Positions 35,901 through 44,277 of a stretch of 64,000 nt of DNA are shown here, in pieces. Made by a program: the position numbers and the translations under genes. Location: positions 1-64,000 of the forward strand of contig NZ_FOOW01000010.1 in the NCBI RefSeq assembly GCF_900113305.1, written 5' to 3'. The notes beneath the pieces were generated by a model that did no database searches, was not told where the DNA came from, and saw only the letters and a list, made by a program, of their open reading frames with translations. Position 1 is the first letter of the stretch; the number at the start of each line of letters is the position of its first letter. The DNA is from Prevotella sp. KH2C16. GTDB lineage: Bacteria > Bacteroidota > Bacteroidia > Bacteroidales > Bacteroidaceae.

Positions 35901-36906
35901 TAACCGGCAGATTCTTCTTTCCCGTGGGATAGGAATTGATGTATTTTGTCTTTGCGTAGCACTGGTAGATGCCACGGCCGTCGGTTCCCACCCAGAGAAT
36001 GTCCTGCGTTCCCCGGCAAAGTGATGTTACTGCGATATCCGATAAGAAATGCTTCGTTTCGGCCGGTGTGTGGATGTAATAGCCATTGTCTGTCCCGAAG
36101 AAATACCGTTGCCGGGTGTCGCGGCAGACGGAGAGTAGCTTGTCGGAAGTAGACCAAACGGCCTGGAAGGTGCGTGAGGGCTGGTCAAGCTTGAGAACCT
36201 TGCTTCCTGACTGCCCCCAAATGTTGCCGTCGTTGTCGAAAAGAATCTTTTCGCACTCGTTGCGCCATGCAATCCGGGCTTTCTGAAACATCGTCTTGCC
36301 GTCAAAAGCATATCGGTAGAGGTATCGGTGTGTAACAATCCATAGTAGCCGGTTGGATTCAAAGTTTATTTGCATGACAGGCTCTTGCGGGGCCCTGTCC
36401 ATTTTCAGGGGCTGGAAGTTCTCGGCCTCCTTATTAAAGAGATATAAAGGGCCGTTGGCAAAGTTGCCGATTACCTGGCCTTGATTGTTAATGGCACATT
36501 TAAAGGTATGTTCGGCAAAATGAGTCGTTTTGGGGCTGTTCAGGAAATATCGCCTTGACTGTCCGCTTCTCTTGTTGAACCTGTTCAGCCCCCAATCCGA
36601 TACAATCCATAAATATAGCGAATCTTCTTCCTGAATATCTCTGATAACGGGATGTGAGAGTGTAGTTGCGTCGCCCGTGATAGAGTGGTATTGTGTGAAA
36701 TGATTGCCATCATATCGGTTAAGGCCGTCCCATGTCCCAATCCATACAACTCCAGTCCGATCCTGGAATATTACATTTACAGAACTGTTACTCATTCCTT
36801 GGTTGTTGTCCAAATGGAAGTAGTCCCAGATCTTTGCACCCATTAATGCCGTTGAGCAGCAGATAATCAACAGGAATGCCCGGAACAAATGTCTACATAG
36901 GTTCAT
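32968..36906 (-). CDS. Hybrid two-component system regulator with degenerate kinase core
   Basis: This 1312-residue protein is the PUL sensor-regulator. It has an N-terminal signal/anchor, two seven-bladed Reg_prop propellers (about 30-660), a Y_Y_Y domain (to about 755), a membrane helix (AVLLYIAAIILVIRLIY), a kinase-like region, a receiver and an AraC-type helix-turn-helix at the C-terminus (1216-1312). The kinase region is degenerate: the H-box reads FFANVTGKFSNNI (residues 820-822 TGK instead of the usual SHE). The N-box reads NLASYIMHN, and the DxGxG box is absent. The receiver keeps the putative phospho-aspartate D1112 and K1161 but its acidic pocket is EQD rather than EDN. It faces the GH130-SusCD operon across a 230-base regulatory gap. 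It is probably ligand-controlled without autophosphorylation. Confidence 0.93.
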   Translation of the reverse strand: MNLCRHLFRAFLLIICCSTALMGAKIWDYFHLDNNQGMSNSSVNVIFQDRTGVVWIGTWDGLNRYDGNHFTQYHSITGDATTLSHPVIRDIQEEDSLYLWIVSDWGLNRFNKRSGQSRRYFLNSPKTTHFAEHTFKCAINNQGQVIGNFANGPLYLFNKEAENFQPLKMDRAPQEPVMQINFESNRLLWIVTHRYLYRYAFDGKTMFQKARIAWRNECEKILFDNDGNIWGQSGSKVLKLDQPSRTFQAVWSTSDKLLSVCRDTRQRYFFGTDNGYYIHTPAETKHFLSDIAVTSLCRGTQDILWVGTDGRGIYQCYAKTKYINSYPTGKKNLPVRCILQDKEEILVGTKGEGLLVYQRLADNGLELLQSLNVGAGRSYNAVFSLCKGVGADRRIWVGTDGVGLSYYRNGRLYPMRFRSSDDRKEVFSIYSIVAANDSTLYIGTSGNGLLRVNYRGDTVTRVHVYNSQKATSLQSDIVYAQVLDKPFLWLGTRGGGLIRLNTRNQRITAYRSNAKDHQSLVSNDVISLYKDTRKRLWIGTTQGLDILDTGSSAPRFTHVGTEGKLRNINIHSIQEDLYHNIWISTSNGIARIQRNLTFTSFTHKDGLQGDEFSDGAGMSADHGREIYFGGTNGFSIIHPALIQSNGFMPKLMLNSLKIDNAQMPLSAPLRVSHDAKSLELSFSVLDYLDNDRCELSYKLIRRRAFLHDDDSPWINVGNTKTIFLNELPSGNYTLYARQSNAAHQWSQTYLSIPIHISYPVWGRWWAVLLYIAAIILVIRLIYKAKKRRLQRRHQREMEHQRQHNRENIHHAKLRFFANVTGKFSNNITQIYDALEHIRDRKGYEGNLSPELLRIDEHIRQMSLQIKQMSEIQSAEENTQALIAERADLTELLKITIDSFSASILEKDINLDIINSEQPHYIVTDKTVLSKIIYNLASYIMHNIQAQSDFVIRHSGSRPEGVEIRLSYQGTSPKSDDFSDIFNSYKALDNFENNMSAGKDDPTIGLTLGNDLAKRMGGSVSIQKDDELHTTFIVKVLELKEVKTGKEQERKPQTPLERILSNKDKSILVIEQDPRMAQFIRDILDSQYNIITCTDEAELGSILHTTIDLVVYDMEGSDLALIDAIRANAHTQYAPIIAICNEGEKDSNVNILQTGANAILEKPFHTSYLKALVDRNIQEAARLKEFSASPSAYIRKFDSKDMTEESRRFLLAAVRVVSEHYADENYNPTLFAQDLAVSRSQLYRKLKTIINMSPNDFIIEYRMRHAERMLRSSSKTISEIISLCGFRNRAFFYREFAKRYNCLPKEFRQKKEE

Positions 36907-37136
36907 AAGCCGTTTTTATTTTGCGGTAAATATATACATTTTTTATTTTATATACGAACATATGGGCAAATTTAATAGTTTTTTGTATATTTCCGTTTCA
37001 AACCAGTCTATTAAGGTTTACTTTTCGGAAAGAAACCCCTATATACAACTTTGAACATAAGGTATACTTCTATGTTCTGTTTTTAGTCCTATATTTGCCA
37101 CAAAATCAAAAACTTCTAACCCAATAACTGAAATTT
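36907..37136. promoter_or_regulatory. Divergent regulatory region of the polysaccharide-utilisation locus
   Basis: This 230-base A+T-rich gap separates the regulator gene from the GH130 operon. On the plus strand TATATTTG at 37090-37097 is a good -7 box, 40 bases upstream of the GH130 ATG. On the minus strand TATATTTA at 36934-36927 is a weaker candidate for the regulator. Operator sites for the AraC domain are expected here, but I cannot define them by eye. Confidence 0.55.
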
Positions 37137-38177
37137 ATGGATATAGCAAAAAGAGACAGTCTGAATCCTGTTTTGAGACCAAGAGATTTCCGTCCGGCCA
37201 TTGAAGGAATGGAAATAGCATGTCTTCTCAATCCGGGTGTTTTTAAAATCAATGGGAGAACAGGATTATTGATACGAGTGGCAGAGAGGCCGACCCAACA
37301 GACAGGAAAGATTAGTTTCCCTATTTATACGGGAGACGGGTTTAAAGTGCTCGAGTTTAATCAGGACGACCCGGAATTGGATGCCTCTGATCCGCGCGTA
37401 ATCAAATATAAAGGAAAGGATTATCTGACCACCTTATCCTATCTACGCTTTGCTTTTAGTGATGACGGTGTCCATTTCTACGAGAATCCGGATTATCCGC
37501 CAATCTTTGGAAGCCGCCCGTCTGAATCTTTCGGAATAGAAGACTGCCGTGTGGCGACAATGGACGACGGCTATTACCTGACTTTTACGGAAGTATCCCC
37601 TGTTGCGGTAGGCGTCGGCATGATGCATACGACAGATTTCAAGAACTTTGTTCATGAAGGAATGATTTTCCCGCCACACAATAAGGATTGCGCTTTCTTT
37701 GAAGAAAAGATAGGCGATAAGTATTATGCCTTCCATCGCCCAAGTAGTCCGGAACTCGGTGGCAACTATATGTGGATAGCTGAGAGCCCGGATCGCGTTC
37801 ATTGGGGGCGCCATACCTGTGTGGCAACAACGCGCGAGGGGCATTTCGACAGTGCGCGTCTTGGGGCGGGGGCATCTCCCATCAAGACCGCTGACGGATG
37901 GCTTGAAATCTATCATGGGGCAACGGCCGAGAACAGATATTGCCTGGGAGCGATGCTTCTGGATTTGAGCAATCCTACTCATGTGCTGGCGCGTAGCGAA
38001 GAGCCCATCATGGAACCTGTCGCACCGTATGAGCAGACGGGCTTCTTCGGCAATGTGGTATTCAGCAACGGCCAGATTATTGACGGCGACACCATCCATA
38101 TATATTATGGGGCAAGCGATGAGGTAATCTGCAAGGCAGAGCTGTCAATAGCGGAAATTCTGCGCTCTTTAAAATAG
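37137..38177 (+). CDS. GH130 beta-mannoside phosphorylase or hydrolase
   Basis: This 346-residue five-bladed propeller protein has no signal peptide. GH130 landmarks are LLNPGVFKINGRTGLLIRVAE near the start, SFGIEDCRVATMDDGYYLTF, VGVGMMHTTDFKNF and KTADGWLEIYHGA. GH130 enzymes either phosphorolyse or hydrolyse beta-1,2- or beta-1,4-mannosides, depending on subfamily. The similarity of the IEDCR/VGVG region to beta-1,2-mannan enzymes is suggestive, not proven. As a cytoplasmic enzyme directly followed by an MFS transporter gene, it probably cleaves an imported mannoside. It is the first gene of the operon, controlled by the facing regulator. Confidence 0.88.
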   Translation: MDIAKRDSLNPVLRPRDFRPAIEGMEIACLLNPGVFKINGRTGLLIRVAERPTQQTGKISFPIYTGDGFKVLEFNQDDPELDASDPRVIKYKGKDYLTTLSYLRFAFSDDGVHFYENPDYPPIFGSRPSESFGIEDCRVATMDDGYYLTFTEVSPVAVGVGMMHTTDFKNFVHEGMIFPPHNKDCAFFEEKIGDKYYAFHRPSSPELGGNYMWIAESPDRVHWGRHTCVATTREGHFDSARLGAGASPIKTADGWLEIYHGATAENRYCLGAMLLDLSNPTHVLARSEEPIMEPVAPYEQTGFFGNVVFSNGQIIDGDTIHIYYGASDEVICKAELSIAEILRSLK

Positions 38178-38184
38178 GCTGGTC

Positions 38185-39441
38185 ATGAATCGATTAACAA
38201 AGGAATTACAGTTCTTCCGTAGTCAGGAGCATAACATGAAGGTCCTCTTGCTGACCAACATGATTTATGCGTTCGTTCTGCCCGTGGTGGAAATCTTTGC
38301 CGGTGCGTATGTAATGCGTAACACCAATGATCCGGCCATGGTGGCATATTACCAACTGGCCATGTATGTAGGCGTAGTCTCCACCTCATTGGTCAATGGA
38401 CTTTTATTGAAATTGGTAAAAATCAAGATACTCTATGCTGCCGGCATCCTTATCAGTGGTGTTTCACTTGGCGGTATGATGCTCATTACGAATCTGGGCT
38501 TTGTCGAGTTAGGCCTTGCCGGCTTCCTCTTAGGTGCGGCCTCAGGTTTCTTCTGGACGAACAGATACCTTCTTGCGCTATACAACACAGACGATGGGAA
38601 CAGGAACTATTATTTTGGATTGGAGTCTTTCTTCTTTTCCGTTGCAAATATTACGGTTCCATTGGTAATTGGCGCATTCATTGGGGGCTTGGACGGTATG
38701 AAGCTCTTGGGAACCACATTCGATGCAAACTTCTGTTACAAGATAGTGATGGTGGTCGTCGTGCTTATCACGATAATTTCCGTATCAATCCTCTGGCGCG
38801 GGAATTTTGTAATGCCGAAAGATACAAGTTTCATCCATTTCAGATTTCATGTATTATGGCGCAAGATGCTAACCCTTGCTTCCCTGAAAGGCATGGTACA
38901 GGGCTTTCTTGTTACAGCGCCAGCCATTCTGGTAATGAGATTTGTGGGCGAAGAAGGTGCTCTCGGCACAATACAGGGCATCAGTGGAGCCTTAACCGCC
39001 ATCTTGGTTTATGTGCTTGGTCGCATAGCCCGTCCTCAAGACCGTTTATGGATATTGTTAGGAAGCGTATTGGTCTTCTTCGTCGGTACATTATTCAATG
39101 GTCTTCTTTTCTCTGCAATAGGCGTTATTATGTTTGTTCTCTGCAAGGTTATCTTTCAGCCACTATTCGATTTGGCTTATTACCCCGTCATGATGAAGAC
39201 CATTGATGTAGTAGCGAAAATCGAAAAACGGAATGAATATACTTACATAATGACCCATGAAGTCGGTCTGTTTTGCGGGAGATTTCTCGGATTAGGGCTG
39301 TTTATCTTGCTGGCATATCTTGTGTCTGAAGACTTCGCATTGAAATATGCCCTCATTATAGTGGCTGGCCTACAGACCCTGACCTATCCCTTGGCTAAAA
39401 ACATTACTAAGTCGTCTGATGAATACGCTAAAAATCTTTAA
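38185..39441 (+). CDS. MFS-type inner-membrane sugar transporter
   Basis: This 418-residue protein has about 12 hydrophobic segments in two halves. It starts with a cytoplasmic NRLTKELQFFRSQEHNMK, and a central charged loop (FVMPKDTSFIHFRFHVLWRK) joins the two halves. Oligosaccharide-permease-like MFS proteins are common next to GH130 genes in Bacteroidota. It presumably carries the mannoside product into the cytoplasm for the GH130 enzyme encoded 7 bases upstream. Specificity cannot be read from the sequence. Confidence 0.85.
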   Translation: MNRLTKELQFFRSQEHNMKVLLLTNMIYAFVLPVVEIFAGAYVMRNTNDPAMVAYYQLAMYVGVVSTSLVNGLLLKLVKIKILYAAGILISGVSLGGMMLITNLGFVELGLAGFLLGAASGFFWTNRYLLALYNTDDGNRNYYFGLESFFFSVANITVPLVIGAFIGGLDGMKLLGTTFDANFCYKIVMVVVVLITIISVSILWRGNFVMPKDTSFIHFRFHVLWRKMLTLASLKGMVQGFLVTAPAILVMRFVGEEGALGTIQGISGALTAILVYVLGRIARPQDRLWILLGSVLVFFVGTLFNGLLFSAIGVIMFVLCKVIFQPLFDLAYYPVMMKTIDVVAKIEKRNEYTYIMTHEVGLFCGRFLGLGLFILLAYLVSEDFALKYALIIVAGLQTLTYPLAKNITKSSDEYAKNL

Positions 39442-39444
39442 TAT

Positions 39445-41187
39445 ATGAAAAGGAGAAAGGAACTTTTGATTTTTTTGTTGGTTTGCTCGTCGTTGTGGGC
39501 AATCAATGTAAATGCGGGCAACAAAGTATCTTTGGGGAAGCCTGTCCGGCAAGTTTCGATTTCAAGGATTGACCAAATGCCCGATATGCCAGAGAGTTAT
39601 GAGATGCTTGACTGGAAGGGAAAGGCTAAAAAGTTTGATGCCTATGTCTTTGACTGGCACAATCAAGGAAAGACCGGACCGCTTATCTGGAAGGATGATG
39701 TGCGGCGTAATGTCAACCAAACCACCTTTGGACTTTATACGGCTATCGGTGATATCCGTCAGGGACCGATGCATAACGGAGGAGAATTCCACGAGTCGCT
39801 CAATTCTCTTGCTGCCTTGTTAGGTGCCGGACTGGTCGGCATAGACAAGACAAATCAGGATGGTTATAACTATGTGAAGATGGTGCAAAACTTCTTTAAT
39901 AGTGATAATGGCTGGAATATCATTATGAATAACACCAATCCGCAGGTGGCCAATCTCGGCGGGGGCTATGGGCGTGACTGGTGGTATGATGTTCTTCCCA
40001 ATGCCTTGTATTATGCCATGAGTGATGTCTTCCCCAATGTGGAAGGGTCAGAGCAAATCATGCGCCAAATTGCCGAGAAGTTTACCCAGGCCGATTCTGT
40101 TCTGAATGGCAACTATGACTATTCTTATTTCGACTATGGGAAACTTTGTGGCGGGAGAAACCATATCCCTTATCAGCAAGATGCTGCCGGAGGTCATGCC
40201 TATGTCTTGCTTTCTGCTTATAAGAAGTTTGGTGATAAACGCTATTTGCAGCATAGCGAAAGTGCCATCGAGGCATTGCTCGGCCAGAAAGAAAGCCGTT
40301 TCTATGAAGCCTTGCTGCCATTAGGCGTTTATGTTGCGGCCTATTTGAATGCGACGGAGGGAAAACACTATGACACCCATAAACTCTTGGATTGGGTATT
40401 TGATGGATGTATGAGTGATTCCGGGCGTAAGGGCTGGGGCATCATTGTCGGTAAATGGGGCAAGTATGATGTGAGTGGTTTGCAAGGAAATATCCTTGAT
40501 GGGGGTGGTTATGCATTCCTTATGAACAGTATCAAGCCTGCCTGGCCTTTTGTTTCGATGGTGAAATATGAGCCTCAGTTTGCTACGGCCATCGGTAAAT
40601 GGATGCTTAATAACGCAAGTGCATGTCGTCTGTTCTTTCCAGGTAATATTGATCTGAAGAATCAATGGGCACCTGAATTCCGGGATCTGACAGACAATAA
40701 TATTGCCTATGAGGGACTTCGCAAGGCCGATGACTATGGTAAAGAATCATTGAAAGGTGTTTCACCCGTAGCTATTGGCGACGGACCGAAGTGGATAGAA
40801 GGCAATCCCACCACGAGTATGTTCAGTGTCTATAGTACATCGCCTATAGGCATTCTGGGGGCGATTGTGGATACAACAGATGTAAGAGGTATTTTGAAGC
40901 TCGACTGCAATGCCACTGATTTCTTTTCTGTACGCCCTTATCCTGTATATCTATTCTATAATCCATATTCAGATAATAAATATGTTACCTATCATGCACA
41001 TGGCAAATGCGATTTGTATGATGTCGTGGGGCAATGTTATGTGGCAGAGAATGTCGCAAAGGATCGGAAGATTATGATTCCTGCTAAAAAAGCCCGCTTG
41101 ATATATGAATTGCCGGCAGGAACAAGGCTGAGCAGGAAAGGCAATAGTATCGTTGCAAACAAGAAATATACAATTTTCTATAAATAA
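39445..41187 (+). CDS. Unrecognised exported protein of the PUL, possible (alpha/alpha)-barrel carbohydrate enzyme
   Basis: This 580-residue protein has a signal peptide (LLIFLLVCSSLWAINVNA). I do not recognise its family. The central region (about 80-400) alternates helical segments with aromatic/glycine turns such as GGGYGRDWWYDVLPNALYY, LCGGRNHIPYQQDAAGGHAY and NILDGGGYAFLMNSIKPAW. This is reminiscent of (alpha/alpha)-barrel glycosidases and lyases. The last ~120 residues look like a beta-sandwich. It lies 3 bases after the MFS gene and 16 bases before susC. It is the only candidate periplasmic or surface enzyme in this locus, so it probably does the first cleavage of the polysaccharide; that is inference from position. 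Confidence 0.7.
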   Translation: MKRRKELLIFLLVCSSLWAINVNAGNKVSLGKPVRQVSISRIDQMPDMPESYEMLDWKGKAKKFDAYVFDWHNQGKTGPLIWKDDVRRNVNQTTFGLYTAIGDIRQGPMHNGGEFHESLNSLAALLGAGLVGIDKTNQDGYNYVKMVQNFFNSDNGWNIIMNNTNPQVANLGGGYGRDWWYDVLPNALYYAMSDVFPNVEGSEQIMRQIAEKFTQADSVLNGNYDYSYFDYGKLCGGRNHIPYQQDAAGGHAYVLLSAYKKFGDKRYLQHSESAIEALLGQKESRFYEALLPLGVYVAAYLNATEGKHYDTHKLLDWVFDGCMSDSGRKGWGIIVGKWGKYDVSGLQGNILDGGGYAFLMNSIKPAWPFVSMVKYEPQFATAIGKWMLNNASACRLFFPGNIDLKNQWAPEFRDLTDNNIAYEGLRKADDYGKESLKGVSPVAIGDGPKWIEGNPTTSMFSVYSTSPIGILGAIVDTTDVRGILKLDCNATDFFSVRPYPVYLFYNPYSDNKYVTYHAHGKCDLYDVVGQCYVAENVAKDRKIMIPAKKARLIYELPAGTRLSRKGNSIVANKKYTIFYK

Positions 41188-41203
41188 CTAAAATCTTTAA
41201 TCT

Positions 41204-44200
41204 ATGGTAAAAAAATTAATGACATTCTTATTTGCCTTGATATTTACGGCATCAGCGTATGCCCAGCAAGGCAAGACTATTAGTGGAACTGTCTATGACA
41301 ATAGTACAGGTGAACCACTAATTGGCGCGACCGTGCGTGAAACCGGGACCTCGAATGGAACCGTAACTGACATTGACGGACACTATCAGTTAACACTCAA
41401 TTCCAATCAGATTACAATTTCCTATGTAGGTTATGAAACGACAGATATTAAGATACTTAAAGATGGTCGTTACGATGTTCGTCTTTTGTCTGACAATATG
41501 ATGGATGAAATTGTCGTCGTTGGTTATGGCACGCAACGCCGCAGCGACTTGACGGGGTCTCTTTCTTCCGTTGGCGAGAAGGATTTCAAGAACTATGCTA
41601 CTTCCAATGTATCCAATCTCCTGGCGGGTAAGGCCGCAGGTGTGTTTGTCAGCACGAGTTCCGGACAGCCGGGTTCTGATGCCGTAGTTCGCGTCCGTGG
41701 CTTGGGAACTGTCAACGATAATAATCCCCTTTATGTCGTCGATGGTCAGTTCATGGATAACATCAGCAGCCTGAATCCTGCCGACATCGAGCGTATTGAA
41801 GTGTTAAAGGATGCATCGGCAAGTGCAATCTATGGCTCTCGTGGTTCTAATGGTGTAATCCTTGTTACAACTAAGGGTGGATTGAAAGAACAAACATCCA
41901 TAACTTTGGATGCGGCCATAGGTGTTCGAAGCAGTTATAAAGCTCTCGACATGATGAATAGTGAGCAGTATTATAACTTTATCACGACGGCTTATGGAAA
42001 TGATCCTACTTTCGACAAGACGCGTTTCACTAATCAGTACAAGAAAGGCTATAGCACCGACTGGTGGGATGAGGCTACGCACAATGCGGTCAACCAGAAT
42101 TATAATTTGAGCGTACGCACGGGTAACGAGAAATCTCGTACGGCTTTCAGCTTAGGTTATGTTGATGAGGATGGTGCTATTATCGAGACTGGTTTTAAGC
42201 GTGTTTCCGCCCGGCTCAATCAAGAGTATGATTTGAATAAGTATGTAACGATAGGCGGGACGGTGAATATTGCTAAGATGACCAAGCGCGACTCCGGTAG
42301 TCTGCCTTCGTTTGACTTTATCCAGAAGGCTGATCCTTTCACTCCCGTTATCAATCCCTTGGTTGATCCCTCTTCGGAGAACTATGAGTATAACAAGTGG
42401 GCACCTACAGAGTGGTCTTTCGATCCTAATCCCGTGTCTATCTTGAAACTGAACGACCGTAAGAACGAAATGTTTAATGTGTTTGGCAATGTGTTTGCGA
42501 AGATAAACTTCACAAAAGACTTGTACTATCGGATTCAGTATAGCTTTGAACGCAACAGCGACACCTTTAAAGGATTCGTACCTATCTATACAGCGACATT
42601 CTCTGATGATATGCTTGGTAATCGTGAAAGCAAGTATAACACAGAAACGCAGATGTCTCATAATACAAATACGGTCAAGAATTACCTCGTCGAACAGCGT
42701 TTGAATTACACCCACAGCTTCGGCCTCCACCATTTGGATGCCATGGTAGCCCTGACCTACGAGAAGAACAGTTTCGAGGGCCTCAATGCTTTCAAGCGTC
42801 ATGCTCTGGGCAATGATGAAATCTATCGTGTGCTTAGCGCACAAACAGCCGGCGACAAGACATCTGGCGACAAGGAGACAACTTCCATGCTTTCTTATCT
42901 CGGCCGTATCAATTATTCTTATGACGACCGCTATCTGGCCACGGTCAATTTCCGTGCCGACGGCTCTTCCCGTTTTGCCAAGAACAATCGCTGGGGCTAT
43001 TTCCCTTCGTTCTCTCTCGGTTGGCGCATCAGCAACGAGAAGTTCTTCCAAAATTCCAAGCTCAGTTCCGTCGTTGATAACATGAAGCTGCGTCTTGGTT
43101 GGGGACAGAACGGCAATCAGCGCATAGATGCCAATGCCCCATTGACACTTATCGGTACCGATAATGAGAAGAAGTGGTATTTCGGTAATGGCTGGTCTCA
43201 AGGTTATATCCCCACCTATCAGGGCAATTCTGAAATCAAATGGGAAACCAGCCAGCAAACCAATATCGGACTGGATGTAACGATGTTCCATAACGCACTT
43301 GAGTTCTCACTCGATTATTATATCAAGCAGACCAAGGATATGTTGCTCAATATGCCGATTCCTTCTTTCGGTGCCTTTCCCAATAGTCCGTTCTTCAATG
43401 CGGGAGACTTGCGTAATAATGGATTTGAGTTCGTAGCCAACTATCGGAATCATCTTAATGATTTCAACTATTTTGCTGGCCTTAACTTCTCTACATATAA
43501 GACAACTGTAACCAAGTTGACTTCCGAGTATCTCACGGGAGCCGTCAGTCGTACTTATGAAGGAGGTCCCATCGGTCGTTTCTGGGGTTACAAGCAAATT
43601 GGCATTTTCCAGAATCAAGCCGAGATTGACGGTTATGTAGATAACGACGGCAATAAAATTCAGCCTAACGCCCATCCGGGGGACTTCAAGTTTGCCAAGT
43701 TGGGCAAGTCGGGCGCATTGAGCGACGACCAGGATCGCACTTTCATCGGAGATCCGAATCCGGATTTGATTTACGGTTTCAACCTGGGCTTCGAGTATAA
43801 GGGCTTTGATTTTACCGCCGCTTTCCAGGGAACCATCGGCAACGACATTTATAATGCGGCAAAGGGAACCTTGTCCATTCCCGGCTATCAGAACGCCTTG
43901 GCCGATGCCTATACAAATGCTTGGAAGCAGGAAGGCGACCATGCCACTTATCCGCGCATAACGACCAATAACGACAACAACAACTACCGTGTTTCTTCCT
44001 TCATGGTTGAAGACGGCTCTTATCTCCGCTTGCAGAATCTCCAGATTGGCTATACATTGCCCAAGAGCCTCATGGCCAAGTTGAACTATATGAAGTCGGC
44101 TCGCATTTATATTTCGGCTCAGAATCTCTTCACGCTTACAGGATACAGCGGACTTGATCCGGATCTTGGTGCTGGAAGCCCACTTGATATGGGATATGAC

Positions 44201-44257
44201 AACACGCGCTACCCGTCTTCCAGAACTTTTATGTTCGGTGTTAATCTTCAGTTTTAA
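41204..44257 (+). CDS. SusC/RagA-family TonB-linked outer-membrane receptor
   Basis: This 1017-residue protein has a signal peptide (MTFLFALIFTASAYAQ), an N-terminal carboxypeptidase-regulatory-like domain (KTISGTVYDNSTGEPLIGAT), a TonB-box-like DEIVVVGYG, a plug with LLAGKAAGVFVS and SSLNPADIERIEVLKDASAS, and a beta-barrel ending in FMFGVNLQF. It imports oligosaccharides across the outer membrane with its SusD partner, encoded 20 bases downstream. Energy comes from a TonB/ExbBD system such as that at 46.8-49.1 kb. Base composition is more A+T rich than flanking genes. Confidence 0.96.
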   Translation: MVKKLMTFLFALIFTASAYAQQGKTISGTVYDNSTGEPLIGATVRETGTSNGTVTDIDGHYQLTLNSNQITISYVGYETTDIKILKDGRYDVRLLSDNMMDEIVVVGYGTQRRSDLTGSLSSVGEKDFKNYATSNVSNLLAGKAAGVFVSTSSGQPGSDAVVRVRGLGTVNDNNPLYVVDGQFMDNISSLNPADIERIEVLKDASASAIYGSRGSNGVILVTTKGGLKEQTSITLDAAIGVRSSYKALDMMNSEQYYNFITTAYGNDPTFDKTRFTNQYKKGYSTDWWDEATHNAVNQNYNLSVRTGNEKSRTAFSLGYVDEDGAIIETGFKRVSARLNQEYDLNKYVTIGGTVNIAKMTKRDSGSLPSFDFIQKADPFTPVINPLVDPSSENYEYNKWAPTEWSFDPNPVSILKLNDRKNEMFNVFGNVFAKINFTKDLYYRIQYSFERNSDTFKGFVPIYTATFSDDMLGNRESKYNTETQMSHNTNTVKNYLVEQRLNYTHSFGLHHLDAMVALTYEKNSFEGLNAFKRHALGNDEIYRVLSAQTAGDKTSGDKETTSMLSYLGRINYSYDDRYLATVNFRADGSSRFAKNNRWGYFPSFSLGWRISNEKFFQNSKLSSVVDNMKLRLGWGQNGNQRIDANAPLTLIGTDNEKKWYFGNGWSQGYIPTYQGNSEIKWETSQQTNIGLDVTMFHNALEFSLDYYIKQTKDMLLNMPIPSFGAFPNSPFFNAGDLRNNGFEFVANYRNHLNDFNYFAGLNFSTYKTTVTKLTSEYLTGAVSRTYEGGPIGRFWGYKQIGIFQNQAEIDGYVDNDGNKIQPNAHPGDFKFAKLGKSGALSDDQDRTFIGDPNPDLIYGFNLGFEYKGFDFTAAFQGTIGNDIYNAAKGTLSIPGYQNALADAYTNAWKQEGDHATYPRITTNNDNNNYRVSSFMVEDGSYLRLQNLQIGYTLPKSLMAKLNYMKSARIYISAQNLFTLTGYSGLDPDLGAGSPLDMGYDNTRYPSSRTFMFGVNLQF

Positions 44258-44277
44258 GAAACTTAGAATCATTTGAT

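Noticed and set aside
36927..36934. TATATTTA as a firm promoter box for the hybrid regulator
   Set aside because: The last base does not match the TAnnTTTG consensus and the region is very A+T rich, so I list it only as a weak candidate in the regulatory gap.
38185..39441. The PUL transporter considered as a polysaccharide flippase
   Set aside because: The 12-helix two-half plan with a central charged loop and the direct link to GH130 fit an MFS sugar permease better.
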